DNA of 64,000 bases from Bacteroidales bacterium (GCA_017626555.1 JAGAIM010000124.1:1-64000), one strand, 5' to 3'. Positions 45,952 through 55,508 are shown, counted from the stretch's first letter. Program-made: numbers and translations. Notes: a model not told the origin generated them from the letters alone.

Positions 45952-46264
45952 CTTCTACACCCTTATCAACATCACCATATCCCTCCCACGGGTTACCTTT
46001 CCTTGATCCAAATAAAAATACTCCTTTAACCTTATTCTCAACCTTTCTGATGCAATATATCCTGGTCTTATTATTTATCCTGACGTTCGTTTCTATCTCA
46101 TTTTTAAGTTCATCCAATATTCTATTCGAGTCATTCGGAAGATAGTTGAAGAAGGCAACCCCTTCTCCACACTCCACAGCCCCACGGTTAGCAAGCCAAC
46201 GGTACAAACCATCATAATCTCCACCGATCCCAAGATCATACGAAATCCAAATCGCTTTCTTCAT
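45941..46264 (-). CDS. Cas2/VapD-like small protein paired with PIN
   Basis: From the ATG at 46264 this is a 107-aa protein: KKAIWISYDLG, then GDYDGLYRWLANRGAVECGEGVAFF, then KTRIYCIRKVENKVKG. The beta-alpha-beta plan with YDLG and a late RIYCI strand resembles the ferredoxin-like Cas2/VapD fold. It precedes and overlaps the PIN gene, so it may be its antitoxin. The fold guess is inference. Confidence 0.6.
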   Translation of the reverse strand: MKKAIWISYDLGIGGDYDGLYRWLANRGAVECGEGVAFFNYLPNDSNRILDELKNEIETNVRINNKTRIYCIRKVENKVKGVFLFGSRKGNPWEGYGDVDKGVEDGE

Positions 46265-46339
46265 ATCCTTTTCTTTTATAAGTTCACTCTGCAAATATAT
46301 GCAAATAGCCCTCATTCCCGCACTCAGTTAGCATTCCAC

Positions 46340-46392
46340 CCCTCAACTTTTTCTTTTTTTTATCCTTTTTTCTTTTTTTTATCCTTTTTTAT
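46340..46392. repeat. T-rich low-complexity repeat
   Basis: Two near-identical units of about 18 bp, TCTTTTTTTTATCCTTTT, follow one another and run into ATCCTTTTTTATCC. This probably truncated the 5' part of small RNA copy C. It forms part of the 46265-46518 gap. Confidence 0.75.
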
Positions 46393-46395
46393 CCG

Positions 46396-46475
46396 CTCCT
46401 GGCCTAACCATTAAGGCCGCTGCGTATTTCTTGAGCCAAGATTAGAGGAACCATACTGAGTATCCTTCTCCTAAA
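46396..46475 (+). ncRNA. Degenerate or partial small RNA, copy C
   Basis: TGCGTATTTCTTGAGCC and the following AAGATTAGAGGA match copy B at 23 of 29 positions. The GTGCAAAGTCCC part is missing, and the final hairpin (AGGAACCATAC with GTATCCTTCT) is imperfect. It looks like a decayed relative. Confidence 0.45.
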
Positions 46476-46518
46476 TAACATATCTGACTACGGATAAGAA
46501 GGTCTCAAATTGTCAGTG

Positions 46519-47211
46519 TCAAATCACTTCTCCAGCATACTTCATCTTTTTACCAAGCACCGTGGCAAAGATCATCTGAATATCCTTCACAAAACTATAA
46601 TTGCGATAGTAGTAACAATTCAAGCGAACTTTATCAGGATAGATTACGTTGTCGTTGTACCAAACTGCTATCTCTTGATCACTCAAGACAGAAAAATCTG
46701 GCAATTCAGCAAATTTAGCCACTTGCTCATTCCTCCCAGCCTTTATCTGTTCAACAAACTCAGCAATCATCTCATCCTCAACACGGTATTTCAAAGTAGC
46801 AGGGCCGGTAATTCCTGGGCGAAGTTTCAAGACATCACGATCAGCTCCCTCCAACTTATCCGCATATCCAGGCACATCCGGACGTGGCCCCACAAAACTC
46901 ATATTGCCAATCAGCACATCCCACAACCCCGGCAGCTCATCAATCTTGTAATGACGAAGCTTGGCACCAAAAGGAGTGATACGACTATCACCTGCCACCG
47001 ACACTGTAGAGCCAGAGTGCTTCACCGTCATCGTGCGAAACTTATGACAGGTGAACAACTTACCACCCCTACCCACACGCTTCTGGCAGAAGAACGCTGG
47101 TCCACCCGGCATCTTAATCTTAATAAGTATCGCCACCAGTGGGAACACCCACCATATCAGCAGTAAGCCACACAGAGCCGCCACTCTATCGAAAATCCAT
47201 TTGAGAATCAT
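46519..47211 (-). CDS. Initiating sugar transferase (bacterial sugar-transferase family)
   Basis: This enzyme loads the first sugar-phosphate onto undecaprenyl phosphate. The 230-aa protein has one N-terminal hydrophobic segment and the family core: FCQKRVGRGGK, CHKFRTMT, KLRHYKIDELPGLWDVL, MSFVGPRPD and LRPGITGPATLKYR. It lacks the N-terminal four-TM domain of long WbaP/WcaJ forms. The ATG overlaps the stop of the GT2 gene upstream by 4 bp. Confidence 0.93.
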   Translation of the reverse strand: MILKWIFDRVAALCGLLLIWWVFPLVAILIKIKMPGGPAFFCQKRVGRGGKLFTCHKFRTMTVKHSGSTVSVAGDSRITPFGAKLRHYKIDELPGLWDVLIGNMSFVGPRPDVPGYADKLEGADRDVLKLRPGITGPATLKYRVEDEMIAEFVEQIKAGRNEQVAKFAELPDFSVLSDQEIAVWYNDNVIYPDKVRLNCYYYRNYSFVKDIQMIFATVLGKKMKYAGEVI

Positions 47212-47990
47212 ATAGTATATTTCTTTACATATTTCAATTTCTTATACACCCCGAACACCATATTCCAAGCTGTCAGCCAAAGCGAATGAATGGCATTATT
47301 ACCATTTGCCTCATGGAAAAGCTTATAGTGCCACTTCATCAAGGTAGCATATCCATGGGTAGAGATACTACCAACTCGCCCCCTACGATACTTTGCCAAT
47401 GGCTCTGCCAACAAGTAACAATCCGCCTTATGGCACACCCTCAGCCACATAGCATAGTCATTGTTCTTCTTGATGTCAGCTATCTGTAGCAAACCTACAT
47501 GTTCCCGGTCATACATCACCGTCAAGCATCCCGGCCAGCAGAAGTTATACATTCCCCTACGGCTCACATGCTTCGGCCCACTGATCAGCACCCCCGTCTC
47601 CTTGCCAATCTCATCCATCTCCACATATTCTGTATACGAGAAATGATAGCCGTTCTCCACCATGAAACGAATCTGCATCTCTAGTTTCTTTGGATGCCAC
47701 AAATCATCCGAATCCAAGAACGCGATCCACTTGCCTTGAGCCCTGCGAAGCGCATTGTTACGGGTAATAGCTGCCCCCGAGTTCTTCGGATTGCAGATAT
47801 ACTTAATACGACTATCCGCCTTCAGATAAGGCTCTATCTGCTCACGGGTGTTGTCCGTACTACAATCGTCTGAAATAATCATCTCCCAATTCTGGTACGT
47901 CTGAGCCTGTACCGAACGGATGGTCTCGCAGATAAAAGCGGCACAGTTCCATGTGGGGGTGATGACACTCACTAAGCCGTACTCATTCAT
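47208..47990 (-). CDS. Family 2 glycosyltransferase
   Basis: This 260-aa GT-A enzyme has VSVITPTWNCAAFI, ISDDCSTDNT and the DXD-type FLDSDDLWHPKKLE. It is cytoplasmic and adds one sugar to the repeat unit. Coupled by a 4-bp overlap to the sugar-transferase gene. Acceptor and donor are unknown. Confidence 0.9.
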   Translation of the reverse strand: MNEYGLVSVITPTWNCAAFICETIRSVQAQTYQNWEMIISDDCSTDNTREQIEPYLKADSRIKYICNPKNSGAAITRNNALRRAQGKWIAFLDSDDLWHPKKLEMQIRFMVENGYHFSYTEYVEMDEIGKETGVLISGPKHVSRRGMYNFCWPGCLTVMYDREHVGLLQIADIKKNNDYAMWLRVCHKADCYLLAEPLAKYRRGRVGSISTHGYATLMKWHYKLFHEANGNNAIHSLWLTAWNMVFGVYKKLKYVKKYTI

Positions 47991-48006
47991 ATATTAATTC
48001 GTTCAT

Positions 48007-48906
48007 TTACTCAGTAACCTTTACCACTCGATTATCTTTTATCTCTAAACTATAGTACTTCATCATATTTCTAATTTGCACATCATTTTGGTTTTCATGA
48101 CAATTCTGACTAGCCAAGGAGGAATGATAATGAAAGTACTGATAAAAGTTATCTAAGCCAATATAAGTATACCCATTACGTTTAAGAACAATCTGTCTTG
48201 TTCCATTAAGAACTCCCATAAAATAGAACCACACATCATCTGCTAATGGCGTAAGACTCATAAATAAGTCCTTTCTGCAGATATCCTTATATAGGTATTC
48301 TTTCTTGTATAGGCAGCCAGCTCCTCCAGTAGGGAATACCATACCTTCACGCACATCACTAATCGTGTCATCCCAGGTATTGTATTCTGCAAATTGATTA
48401 CCATCCGCATGAGGTCTATGTGCACGATGAGTGATTATACAACCTGGATTCTGCTTATGCGCTTCAATCAATCGTTCGACCATATTCCATCGACAATAGA
48501 GATCATCATCAACTGTTATGATCACATCATTTGGATATGTTTCCAAAGTTGGTATCAACTTTTTAAAAGAGCGTAAATCCTCACAATATTTGACAGTAAG
48601 AAGACCTTTCTGCTTAAGACTAGCTATACGTTTTGGTAGCTTTTCATCATTCCAATTATCGCTATCAAGCCATAGGACAATTTCGTCAGGCCTATAAGTT
48701 TGACTTAATAACGAATATATAGAATAAGCTAATACATTATTTACACGTCTCCCATAAGATGTAAGGGAAACTATAACTCTTTCCTCACCTTCTACTCTTA
48801 GCCTATTGAGAGGTTTAAAGTTGGGTGTATATAATTTATATCCCAATTTTATTAGTTCTCCCACACAAGATTCTGTAAGAGTTTTAAATTTCCTGAAATT
48901 CATCAT
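48007..48906 (-). CDS. Glycosyltransferase (GT-A type)
   Basis: The protein is 299 aa from the ATG at 48906 (the next in-frame ATG is 48903). It has VIVSLTSYGRRV, DEIVLWLDSDNWN and IITVDDDLYC, followed by PTGGAGCLYKKEYL and an ADDVWFYFMGV segment, a pattern of capsular GT-A transferases. An upstream start at 48945 would overlap the acyltransferase gene and is rejected. Confidence 0.85.
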   Translation of the reverse strand: MMNFRKFKTLTESCVGELIKLGYKLYTPNFKPLNRLRVEGEERVIVSLTSYGRRVNNVLAYSIYSLLSQTYRPDEIVLWLDSDNWNDEKLPKRIASLKQKGLLTVKYCEDLRSFKKLIPTLETYPNDVIITVDDDLYCRWNMVERLIEAHKQNPGCIITHRAHRPHADGNQFAEYNTWDDTISDVREGMVFPTGGAGCLYKKEYLYKDICRKDLFMSLTPLADDVWFYFMGVLNGTRQIVLKRNGYTYIGLDNFYQYFHYHSSLASQNCHENQNDVQIRNMMKYYSLEIKDNRVVKVTE

Positions 48907-48917
48907 GTGATATAATT

Positions 48918-49933
48918 TTATCGTTTTCCTAGTACATACCTGCACAGAACATTACTCTTGGATAACACAGTGATCACCATCAGACAAACAAGTGTACATA
49001 TTAACGAAAAAAACGCACAAATTATAAATATCGTAAAAGGATCAACATTTGAAATCCAGCCCTGTCCTCTAAAATCAGGTAAAAAGAAATACTGCAACAA
49101 GTATATTCCGAAACTATTTTTTGCTACCAGATTGATGATTTTAGCACATCTTCCATCTGATTTCACTTGCTTAGAAGATTCATAGAGAAGCATCACTACT
49201 ATATACAACCCCAAATATCTAAGTAGTATATCATTTAGGAGACGTTCTAATATATTGGGGAACAATTCTTCATATCTAAGCATGAAGAAGATTATAAAGA
49301 ACAGTCCTACACAAATTGTTCTCAGTAATTCACTATCAAGTATTCGCAAATAATACTTCGAGAAATATTTAGCAAACATTCCCAAAGTAAAGAAATGTAA
49401 ATACTTTGTCAGATGATTTAATTCAATTACTTCAAGGTATTTATCACCAGCTCCTGTGCTCAGATAGCCAATACCAGCGACAGAAAGAATGGTCATAAAA
49501 ATCAATTGCTGTTTTTCTGTTTTCGTCACCAGACAAACAATGTAATATATGATAAAGCATTCCAATAATACACATCCAAACCAGTATTTTCCGAAACCTT
49601 CTGTAAAATCTATCCCCGTCTTTCTAGACAGAGCCCATAACAACGAGAAAATAATCGTTGGTATCAATAACATCGTTATTTTCTTCCAAGCATTTATGAG
49701 ATATTCGCTTATTGCCTTACGCGACTTTAATGCTAAATATCCGCTCACAAAGAAGAACGCCGGCATATTGAATGTGTAAATCAAATCACTTACTATACTT
49801 CCACTAAGTCCAAACCCAAACAATTCAACATGACCATAAATGACACAAATAATTCCTATACACTTTATAAAGTCGAGGTAAATAACTCGCCCCCCCCGAA
49901 AGTTAAATTATTAATAGTCTGTGTATTACCCAT
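48918..49933 (-). pseudogene. Acyltransferase 3-family membrane protein, phase-off by a G8 tract
   Basis: The gene encodes an integral-membrane O-acyltransferase (acetylates sugars of surface polysaccharides). An ATG at 49933 begins MGNTQTINNLTFGGG. With the eight Gs seen (49890-49897) this frame ends at a TAA after ELFTSTL. One extra G joins it to RVIYLDFIKCIGIIC, VIYGHVELFGF and the rest of a normal acyltransferase with about 8-10 TM helices, including FNMPAFFFVSGY. In the present sequence only a TTG-initiated remnant from 49823 stays open. Everything else in the gene is intact, so this looks like a reversible switch, not decay. Confidence 0.85.
49890..49897 (-). repeat. G8 tract controlling the acyltransferase frame
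   Basis: Eight Cs on the plus strand (Gs in the coding sense). Nine would restore one continuous reading frame from the ATG at 49933; eight and seven do not. This is a typical substrate for slipped-strand mispairing. Confidence 0.9.
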
Positions 49934-49961
49934 ATTGACTAACTATTTACAGTTTTGTTTC

Positions 49962-51110
49962 TTATAATATAATCGATTCAATAATACCCTTCATATCCAC
50001 AGAATCAAAATAGTTCATTGCACCTTGCTTATATTTAGGTAAAGCATCAATTACTTTCTCAATTGTTGATATTATTTGATCAGCTCTCATTGGATACGGA
50101 ATACATTCTCCACATCCATACTCAAGATATGTATATTTTAAAGCTGGTATATCATTAGAAATCATTGGTATACCAAACTTTGCATATTCAAAGATCTTAT
50201 TCGGAGCACAATATAACGGGTTTAACGTTAAAGCGATTTGTCCTTTACGAGGGAAATAAGAAAGCACTCCTATTGAAGCTAATTTTGTTATCAACAAATG
50301 ATATGGTGGTCGTATAAAAGGTATAAATATTATTCTATCCGATTCATACTGTTTCTTCAGTCTATCATACATATCACTTCCCTTACCCATCGCTATAAAT
50401 GCATAGTCATCAGGTAATGCGCTGACAGCCTCACAGAACTCCTCCAATTTACGTTCCCCATCTAAGAAGATTCCTTGATAGAGAATCACTTTTTTGTTAG
50501 CTATTTTAGAACAAACAAATTCCACTAATTCTTTAACATCAGAGGGTATATCTATTAATTCCTCATCTTCTACAACCACCTTGTTAGGTAACACAATAGG
50601 TAGTTCTTTTAATTGAAGCATACCTTTTAAAATTTGAGCTCTATTATACTCACAGCACACGATTTTATCAGCCTTTGACATTACTGAGGCTATATCATAT
50701 GATGGATTTAATAGTCTATATTTCCAATTTAGTTTCGGCTCTACATGTTCGAATAGATGAAGTATTGTTTTATACTTACCGATAATATCACTCAACAATA
50801 CAATAGTTTCAGATTGTATAATCCACACTCTATCATCTTTGGTAATATCGGCATTTTGAAGGTATCTTTTTACTTGTGATTTAAATAGAAGTTGTTGCTT
50901 AAACTTAGTTATAAGATTAGCTTCACCATTATATGCCACAGTAGGCCAAAATTCAACACCTTCACTTTCGAATTTTTTCCTTGCAGCCACATCTGAATAT
51001 ACGCCAATATGAACAGGCCTAGTGCCCATCTGAGATAATAACCGTAGTATTGTCAATACTGGAGGATAATGCATAATATCCTCTTTAAGGATGATAAAAA
51101 CTCTTTTCAT
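49962..51110 (-). CDS. GT4-like glycosyltransferase
   Basis: This 382-aa protein has a GT-B layout: an N-terminal domain with HYPPVLTILRLLSQMGTRP, a linker with a VVEDEE segment, and a C-terminal domain with KVILYQGIF, FIAMGKGSD, NKIFEYAKFGIPMISND. The last is the donor-binding region of GT4 enzymes. It adds a sugar to the repeat unit. The gene lies 4 bp after the Wzy-like gene. Confidence 0.85.
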   Translation of the reverse strand: MKRVFIILKEDIMHYPPVLTILRLLSQMGTRPVHIGVYSDVAARKKFESEGVEFWPTVAYNGEANLITKFKQQLLFKSQVKRYLQNADITKDDRVWIIQSETIVLLSDIIGKYKTILHLFEHVEPKLNWKYRLLNPSYDIASVMSKADKIVCCEYNRAQILKGMLQLKELPIVLPNKVVVEDEELIDIPSDVKELVEFVCSKIANKKVILYQGIFLDGERKLEEFCEAVSALPDDYAFIAMGKGSDMYDRLKKQYESDRIIFIPFIRPPYHLLITKLASIGVLSYFPRKGQIALTLNPLYCAPNKIFEYAKFGIPMISNDIPALKYTYLEYGCGECIPYPMRADQIISTIEKVIDALPKYKQGAMNYFDSVDMKGIIESIIL

Positions 51111-51113
51111 TGT

Positions 51114-52352
51114 TTATGTATTATTGAACAAACATTTATTTTTCAAAGCGATCGCTGGCAATAAATACAAAGCCATAGTATTCGTAAAATAGACTGATGC
51201 GACCATAGATAAAACTATTAATGTAAATAATAAAGATTTTCCGCATAGAGTATTACCTTTCCATAAATATCTAAAAAATAAAAATATTATGAATATACCT
51301 ATGTATCCAGTATATATTAAGACATTCTGAAAGGCATTAAAGTATGTAACCATATCATTTTTGCCATACAATGCAGATATTACAGGCGAATTATACGCAC
51401 AACTCTGAATGTAGGAATCATGATCATTACCTATTATTTTGTATAAATTTGAATATTCTGAAAAAATGAAGAATCCTTGATATATTCTCATAAATGTCGA
51501 ACTTGCATAGCCTTTATCAACTGTATCTTCAACACCGACTGTACTAATTCGTTCATTCATTTCTATTCCAGCATCAGTTTTAAAATAAACAGTTAACAAT
51601 AGAACAGACAACAAAAAGCCCATGACCAAAGATGAAACCAACTTTATACCTTTTTGTTTTTTTATAATATTAATTATATAACAAATGAACAATGCCAACA
51701 AGCCGACCATACCATTCCCGGTTTTAGAGCATAATAAAGTTAAAACGAGTATGGAAATCAGCATCCAATTCTTTTTCTTATTATAGAATAATTCCAAAAT
51801 CAACAGTGGTAATAAATACTGTGCAAAAACAGCAGGTTCCTTAAAAAGTGATGCTGAACGACTCCACTCCATTGTTAACTGAATATACTCTTGACCATCT
51901 TCCATTACCGCTATTGGTAAGAAAGGAAAAACAGATGGTATATGTACACCTAAAACTCTTCCGAGTTCTTGTATATAAAAATAGATAATAACAAATCCCG
52001 CTATCTTTTTATATTTAGATATAAAATAATCCAAATCAAAAAGATCAATAAACATAATGTAAGTGATAATAATTCTTAGTATGCCTAAAGGAAGAAATTC
52101 TACTAATGATGAACTTGATAAAATATGTGATAGATACCACCATCCGAAATAGAAAATAAGAGTATGGGGAACTTTTGTATTTCTTATACCATGATTTAGC
52201 AAATGGCATAACGCCAAGAATGATATTACAATGAACGAGAAATCAAATTTTCCCCATCCGTAACATTGAAGAATTGGAGATAGTAACAACAAAACCATCA
52301 CAATTCGTGCGAATAGAGATGGCTGTTTACAATAACTATTATATATTCCCAT
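51114..52352 (-). CDS. O-antigen polymerase-like (Wzy) membrane protein
   Basis: The 412-aa protein has about 10-12 hydrophobic segments and a large extracytoplasmic loop between residues about 250 and 330, the architecture of Wzy polymerases. Sequence identity is low in this family, so the call rests on topology and place between flippase/pyruvylation genes and glycosyltransferases. It is visibly AT-richer than the flanking genes. Confidence 0.75.
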   Translation of the reverse strand: MGIYNSYCKQPSLFARIVMVLLLLSPILQCYGWGKFDFSFIVISFLALCHLLNHGIRNTKVPHTLIFYFGWWYLSHILSSSSLVEFLPLGILRIIITYIMFIDLFDLDYFISKYKKIAGFVIIYFYIQELGRVLGVHIPSVFPFLPIAVMEDGQEYIQLTMEWSRSASLFKEPAVFAQYLLPLLILELFYNKKKNWMLISILVLTLLCSKTGNGMVGLLALFICYIINIIKKQKGIKLVSSLVMGFLLSVLLLTVYFKTDAGIEMNERISTVGVEDTVDKGYASSTFMRIYQGFFIFSEYSNLYKIIGNDHDSYIQSCAYNSPVISALYGKNDMVTYFNAFQNVLIYTGYIGIFIIFLFFRYLWKGNTLCGKSLLFTLIVLSMVASVYFTNTMALYLLPAIALKNKCLFNNT

Positions 52353-52360
52353 ACGGACTA

Positions 52361-53569
52361 TTATCTCACGAATTTATTTTTAATGAAGGCAGCAAATTTC
52401 CAGATACTTTTTAGAACCGGAGTAGCCTGAATAACATTAAAGAAAGATATTCTGTTATAATAAGGAGACCTAAATTCATTACAAGCTATAGATTTATAAC
52501 CTCTAATTTTTATTTGCTCATAAATACCCTCTCTGTTCCTATTTTTTTCAGATACCTGTACTAAATTTCGATTATACTTAGCACCAGCGGCAACAGTAGA
52601 AATATAGAATTCACAATTATTCTTTACTATATTAAAGACGGTCTTTCCTCTTCGCGTATTTAGCAGCAACAGAGACACTCCATTCCTTCTATTCATTTCA
52701 GGGAAGAACTCTTTTATACCCCAATAATCTGCTAATGTAATATCTCCTTGTCGTGGAATTCTAGCAAAGGGACAATCATAACAAGAATACCGTGAAGTCA
52801 TACCATACATAAAACTATATAGGTAAGGACTAAGGTCGTATGATGAGAATTTATACCTCTTTCTCTTTCCCTCATGATTAGTAAGGTAAAAAATCTCGCA
52901 TCCTCCCCATCCTTCATTATTTCTGAATTGATAATCGGATACTTTACCCTTGTATTTTTCTTCCAAATACTTAATATGCTGATCAAATAGCCACTGGCTT
53001 GGGACTCCATGACATACAAGATCAGAGGTGAGAAGAGTGTCGTAATCCTTACGCAAAAAAGACTTCAATCCTGCTACCTGACATCCTGTTCCCACAAAAT
53101 AGCACCAACGTCCAGCCTTCAGTTCTTTCTTTATGTCGGCAAACACTTGCTGCAAGTCGCTCTGTACGTATTTTGAGCCACGAAGCAGATTAAGATCTTC
53201 GAAATTATCAACACCTATATGCTTTACCTGATGGTTTTCGTCCATGGTTGCTCCATACACCTTTCCACCTTGATTAAGAATCCAAGTGGCAATAGCATAG
53301 AACATTCCACCACTGGAACTCATCTTCCGTTGTTCTACCTCCTTCACCATAGCAGCATACACCTCAGGTGTTTCGGTATTGCTATAATTCGGATGCTCTA
53401 CAGGGCATACACGTTCGCAAAGGCCACAATCTATGCACTTATCTTTGTTAATTGTAGGATACAAGAATCCCTCCTCATCCTTTTTGAATGAGATAGCATT
53501 TACTGGACATGCCTGCTCACAGGCAGTACATGCACAACATTCCGATTTAGCTAATGTCTTGAAATACAT
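52361..53569 (-). CDS. FrhB/FdhB-type Fe-S protein of the polysaccharide locus
   Basis: The 402-aa protein starts with two 4Fe-4S motifs (CCACTACEQACPVNA and CIDCGLCERVCPVE), then a coenzyme F420 hydrogenase/dehydrogenase beta-subunit-like domain with SSGGMFYAIA, GTGCQVAGLKSFL and a YSCYDCPFAR Cys group. Such proteins regularly accompany polysaccharide pyruvyl transferases in Bacteroidetes; their reaction in these loci is unproven. The pyruvyl-transferase gene is adjacent upstream, sharing 1 bp. Confidence 0.9.
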   Translation of the reverse strand: MYFKTLAKSECCACTACEQACPVNAISFKKDEEGFLYPTINKDKCIDCGLCERVCPVEHPNYSNTETPEVYAAMVKEVEQRKMSSSGGMFYAIATWILNQGGKVYGATMDENHQVKHIGVDNFEDLNLLRGSKYVQSDLQQVFADIKKELKAGRWCYFVGTGCQVAGLKSFLRKDYDTLLTSDLVCHGVPSQWLFDQHIKYLEEKYKGKVSDYQFRNNEGWGGCEIFYLTNHEGKRKRYKFSSYDLSPYLYSFMYGMTSRYSCYDCPFARIPRQGDITLADYWGIKEFFPEMNRRNGVSLLLLNTRRGKTVFNIVKNNCEFYISTVAAGAKYNRNLVQVSEKNRNREGIYEQIKIRGYKSIACNEFRSPYYNRISFFNVIQATPVLKSIWKFAAFIKNKFVR

Positions 53570-54651
53570 TATTGCAACGCTTTAGTTAAGAAATCATATG
53601 CCTTTTGGCGTTCCTGCTGTAATACGTTATTGGTATGACTGAAGTCTGCAATTTCATTCATTTGCTCTTCTGAAATCTCCTCTTCCAAAAGACGAGAGTT
53701 CAATCCACAAAGATTGAGGATGCTTGTGATGCGAGTAGAGAAGCTGGATGGCATGTATGTCCAAAACTGCTTGTTCAAGTTAATTGAAAAAGCGGTTCCG
53801 TGGAATGAGTTGGTCATTACCACTTCCGCATGGAGAATCAACGAAAGTACCTCACCTGGGTTTACAAAGTAAATTGTCTTGTCTGCATACTTATCTTTGA
53901 TTACATTATCCGAATATGAAACCACCTTCAGATTCTTCTCCTTAGCTATCTTACGGACAGAACGATATATCAAATCCTTATCCTTGATATTGTAAGGGAG
54001 ATATACAAAGAGGTACTTATCTTTAACAAGACGTTTCGATGCAAAAGTTTTCCACTCTTCCTTATTCAGCATAAAAGTTGGATCCAACAAATGTGTTGCA
54101 TTAACTCCCATTTTTCCTAACAACTCAACTGCAGACTGTTCACGAACAGATATAGCAGCGTACTGCGATAACTGTTCTTTAACATAAGCAGCATAATCTT
54201 CCGGTAATGAAGTCATAGAAATAGAAGAAGCGTATGCAATTTTCTTCCCAACAATACCATCAAAGAAATAATGCGTATCATTACCTTCATTATGCGTATA
54301 GTTCCAAAGTTGGTCACTGCCAGATATGTATATGTCAGCCTTTGGACATCGTTTTATAAAATCATCTTCTGCATAGATTGGTTTTGAGACTTTACAATGC
54401 TTATTAAGATAGCTATCAAATTTATACCTTGTAATTACTTGTATCGGGAAAAATAAAAATCTTCTTAGAAACTTCAGAATACTAGAAAAAGAGGTTTGCC
54501 AATATCGCTTATATGTCACACGAGAGGGTACATAGTTTACACATATAGGTAAATATCCTAGTTTCTTCAAAACTTCAGAGGTAGCGATTGCTTGTAGTTT
54601 TGAGCCAAAGTTAAATCCAACATGAACTGTTATAAAAGATACTTTTATCAT
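53569..54651 (-). CDS. Polysaccharide pyruvyl transferase
   Basis: This enzyme adds a ketal-linked pyruvate from phosphoenolpyruvate to a sugar. From the ATG at 54651 it is 360 aa: VGFNFGSKLQAIA, ISGSDQLWN, IAYASSISM, SVREQSAVELL, DPTFMLNKEEW and TNSFHGTAFSI. These are family PF04230 landmarks. A longer frame from 54678 runs into the upstream gene and is rejected; 54651 gives a 4-bp overlap. Confidence 0.92.
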   Translation of the reverse strand: MIKVSFITVHVGFNFGSKLQAIATSEVLKKLGYLPICVNYVPSRVTYKRYWQTSFSSILKFLRRFLFFPIQVITRYKFDSYLNKHCKVSKPIYAEDDFIKRCPKADIYISGSDQLWNYTHNEGNDTHYFFDGIVGKKIAYASSISMTSLPEDYAAYVKEQLSQYAAISVREQSAVELLGKMGVNATHLLDPTFMLNKEEWKTFASKRLVKDKYLFVYLPYNIKDKDLIYRSVRKIAKEKNLKVVSYSDNVIKDKYADKTIYFVNPGEVLSLILHAEVVMTNSFHGTAFSINLNKQFWTYMPSSFSTRITSILNLCGLNSRLLEEEISEEQMNEIADFSHTNNVLQQERQKAYDFLTKALQ

Positions 54652-55508
54652 TTCTTTACACATCTCACTATAAAACACTTAAATTCACTCCACCAATACA
54701 GGGCATTGAGAAGTGGAACTGTTAAAGCAGCATATTTATCAAATCGTTTGTGATATAGAATTCTTCCACGATGTATCATAAGACGCTGTCTCTTATGCGA
54801 AGCTTCTAAATTAATCGTTTTAGAGTGTTCATGAAGATAAACACAATCTAATATCAAATAATTACTTAAACCTGCAAGCTGAACAATCTTTCCTGTAAAT
54901 CTTTCTTCTCCAAACAAGAAAGTACTCTCATCAAAAAAGCCTAGATCTTCAAATACTTTATAGTTAACAAAAAGAAAAGCACCGGGAACGAAACCAACCC
55001 TTTGTACATTTTTGAATTCCGTGTTCGATTGATACTTATGTTGTTTTGGCCTAAACAAATGAGTATACATTCCTATATCATAACATAAATCTGGTACTCT
55101 CATTTCTGGGAATGAAAGAATAGAACCATCAGGTAATTTCTGTAATGGAGAGATAATTGCCGGTTTCTCTAATTTTCCATAAATGCTACATAATGAGTCT
55201 ATTATATCCCAAGAAAAATGAACATCATTATTCATGATACACACAAATTCTGGACTATACTTCCTAGCATACCTTAAGCCAAAGTTATTTCCCTTTGCAT
55301 AACCACCATTTTCTGGAGAAAGAATTACGTCTACATACTCGTTATCAGCAAAAGTTTTAGAAATTTCCTCAAAGGACTCATTAGGTGAAGCATTATCAAC
55401 GATAAGTATTTTAAAATCCTTTCGGTCTGTTTGCAAAAGTTCATTAGTAACTCTTATTGTGTCAGAGTAAGTTTTGAAATTCAATATTAAATATAAAACC
55501 TTAGTCAT
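54648..55508 (-). CDS. Family 2 glycosyltransferase (WbbL/rhamnosyltransferase-like)
   Basis: The 286-aa protein has LILNFKTYSDTIRV, ILIVDNASPNES, YAKGNNFGLRYA, the DXD equivalent MNNDVHFSW, and GFVPGAFLFVNYKVF. The GNNxG motif and MNxD form are typical of rhamnosyltransferases, and the rfb dTDP-rhamnose genes nearby would supply the donor. That link is an inference. Confidence 0.88.
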   Translation of the reverse strand: MTKVLYLILNFKTYSDTIRVTNELLQTDRKDFKILIVDNASPNESFEEISKTFADNEYVDVILSPENGGYAKGNNFGLRYARKYSPEFVCIMNNDVHFSWDIIDSLCSIYGKLEKPAIISPLQKLPDGSILSFPEMRVPDLCYDIGMYTHLFRPKQHKYQSNTEFKNVQRVGFVPGAFLFVNYKVFEDLGFFDESTFLFGEERFTGKIVQLAGLSNYLILDCVYLHEHSKTINLEASHKRQRLMIHRGRILYHKRFDKYAALTVPLLNALYWWSEFKCFIVRCVKK

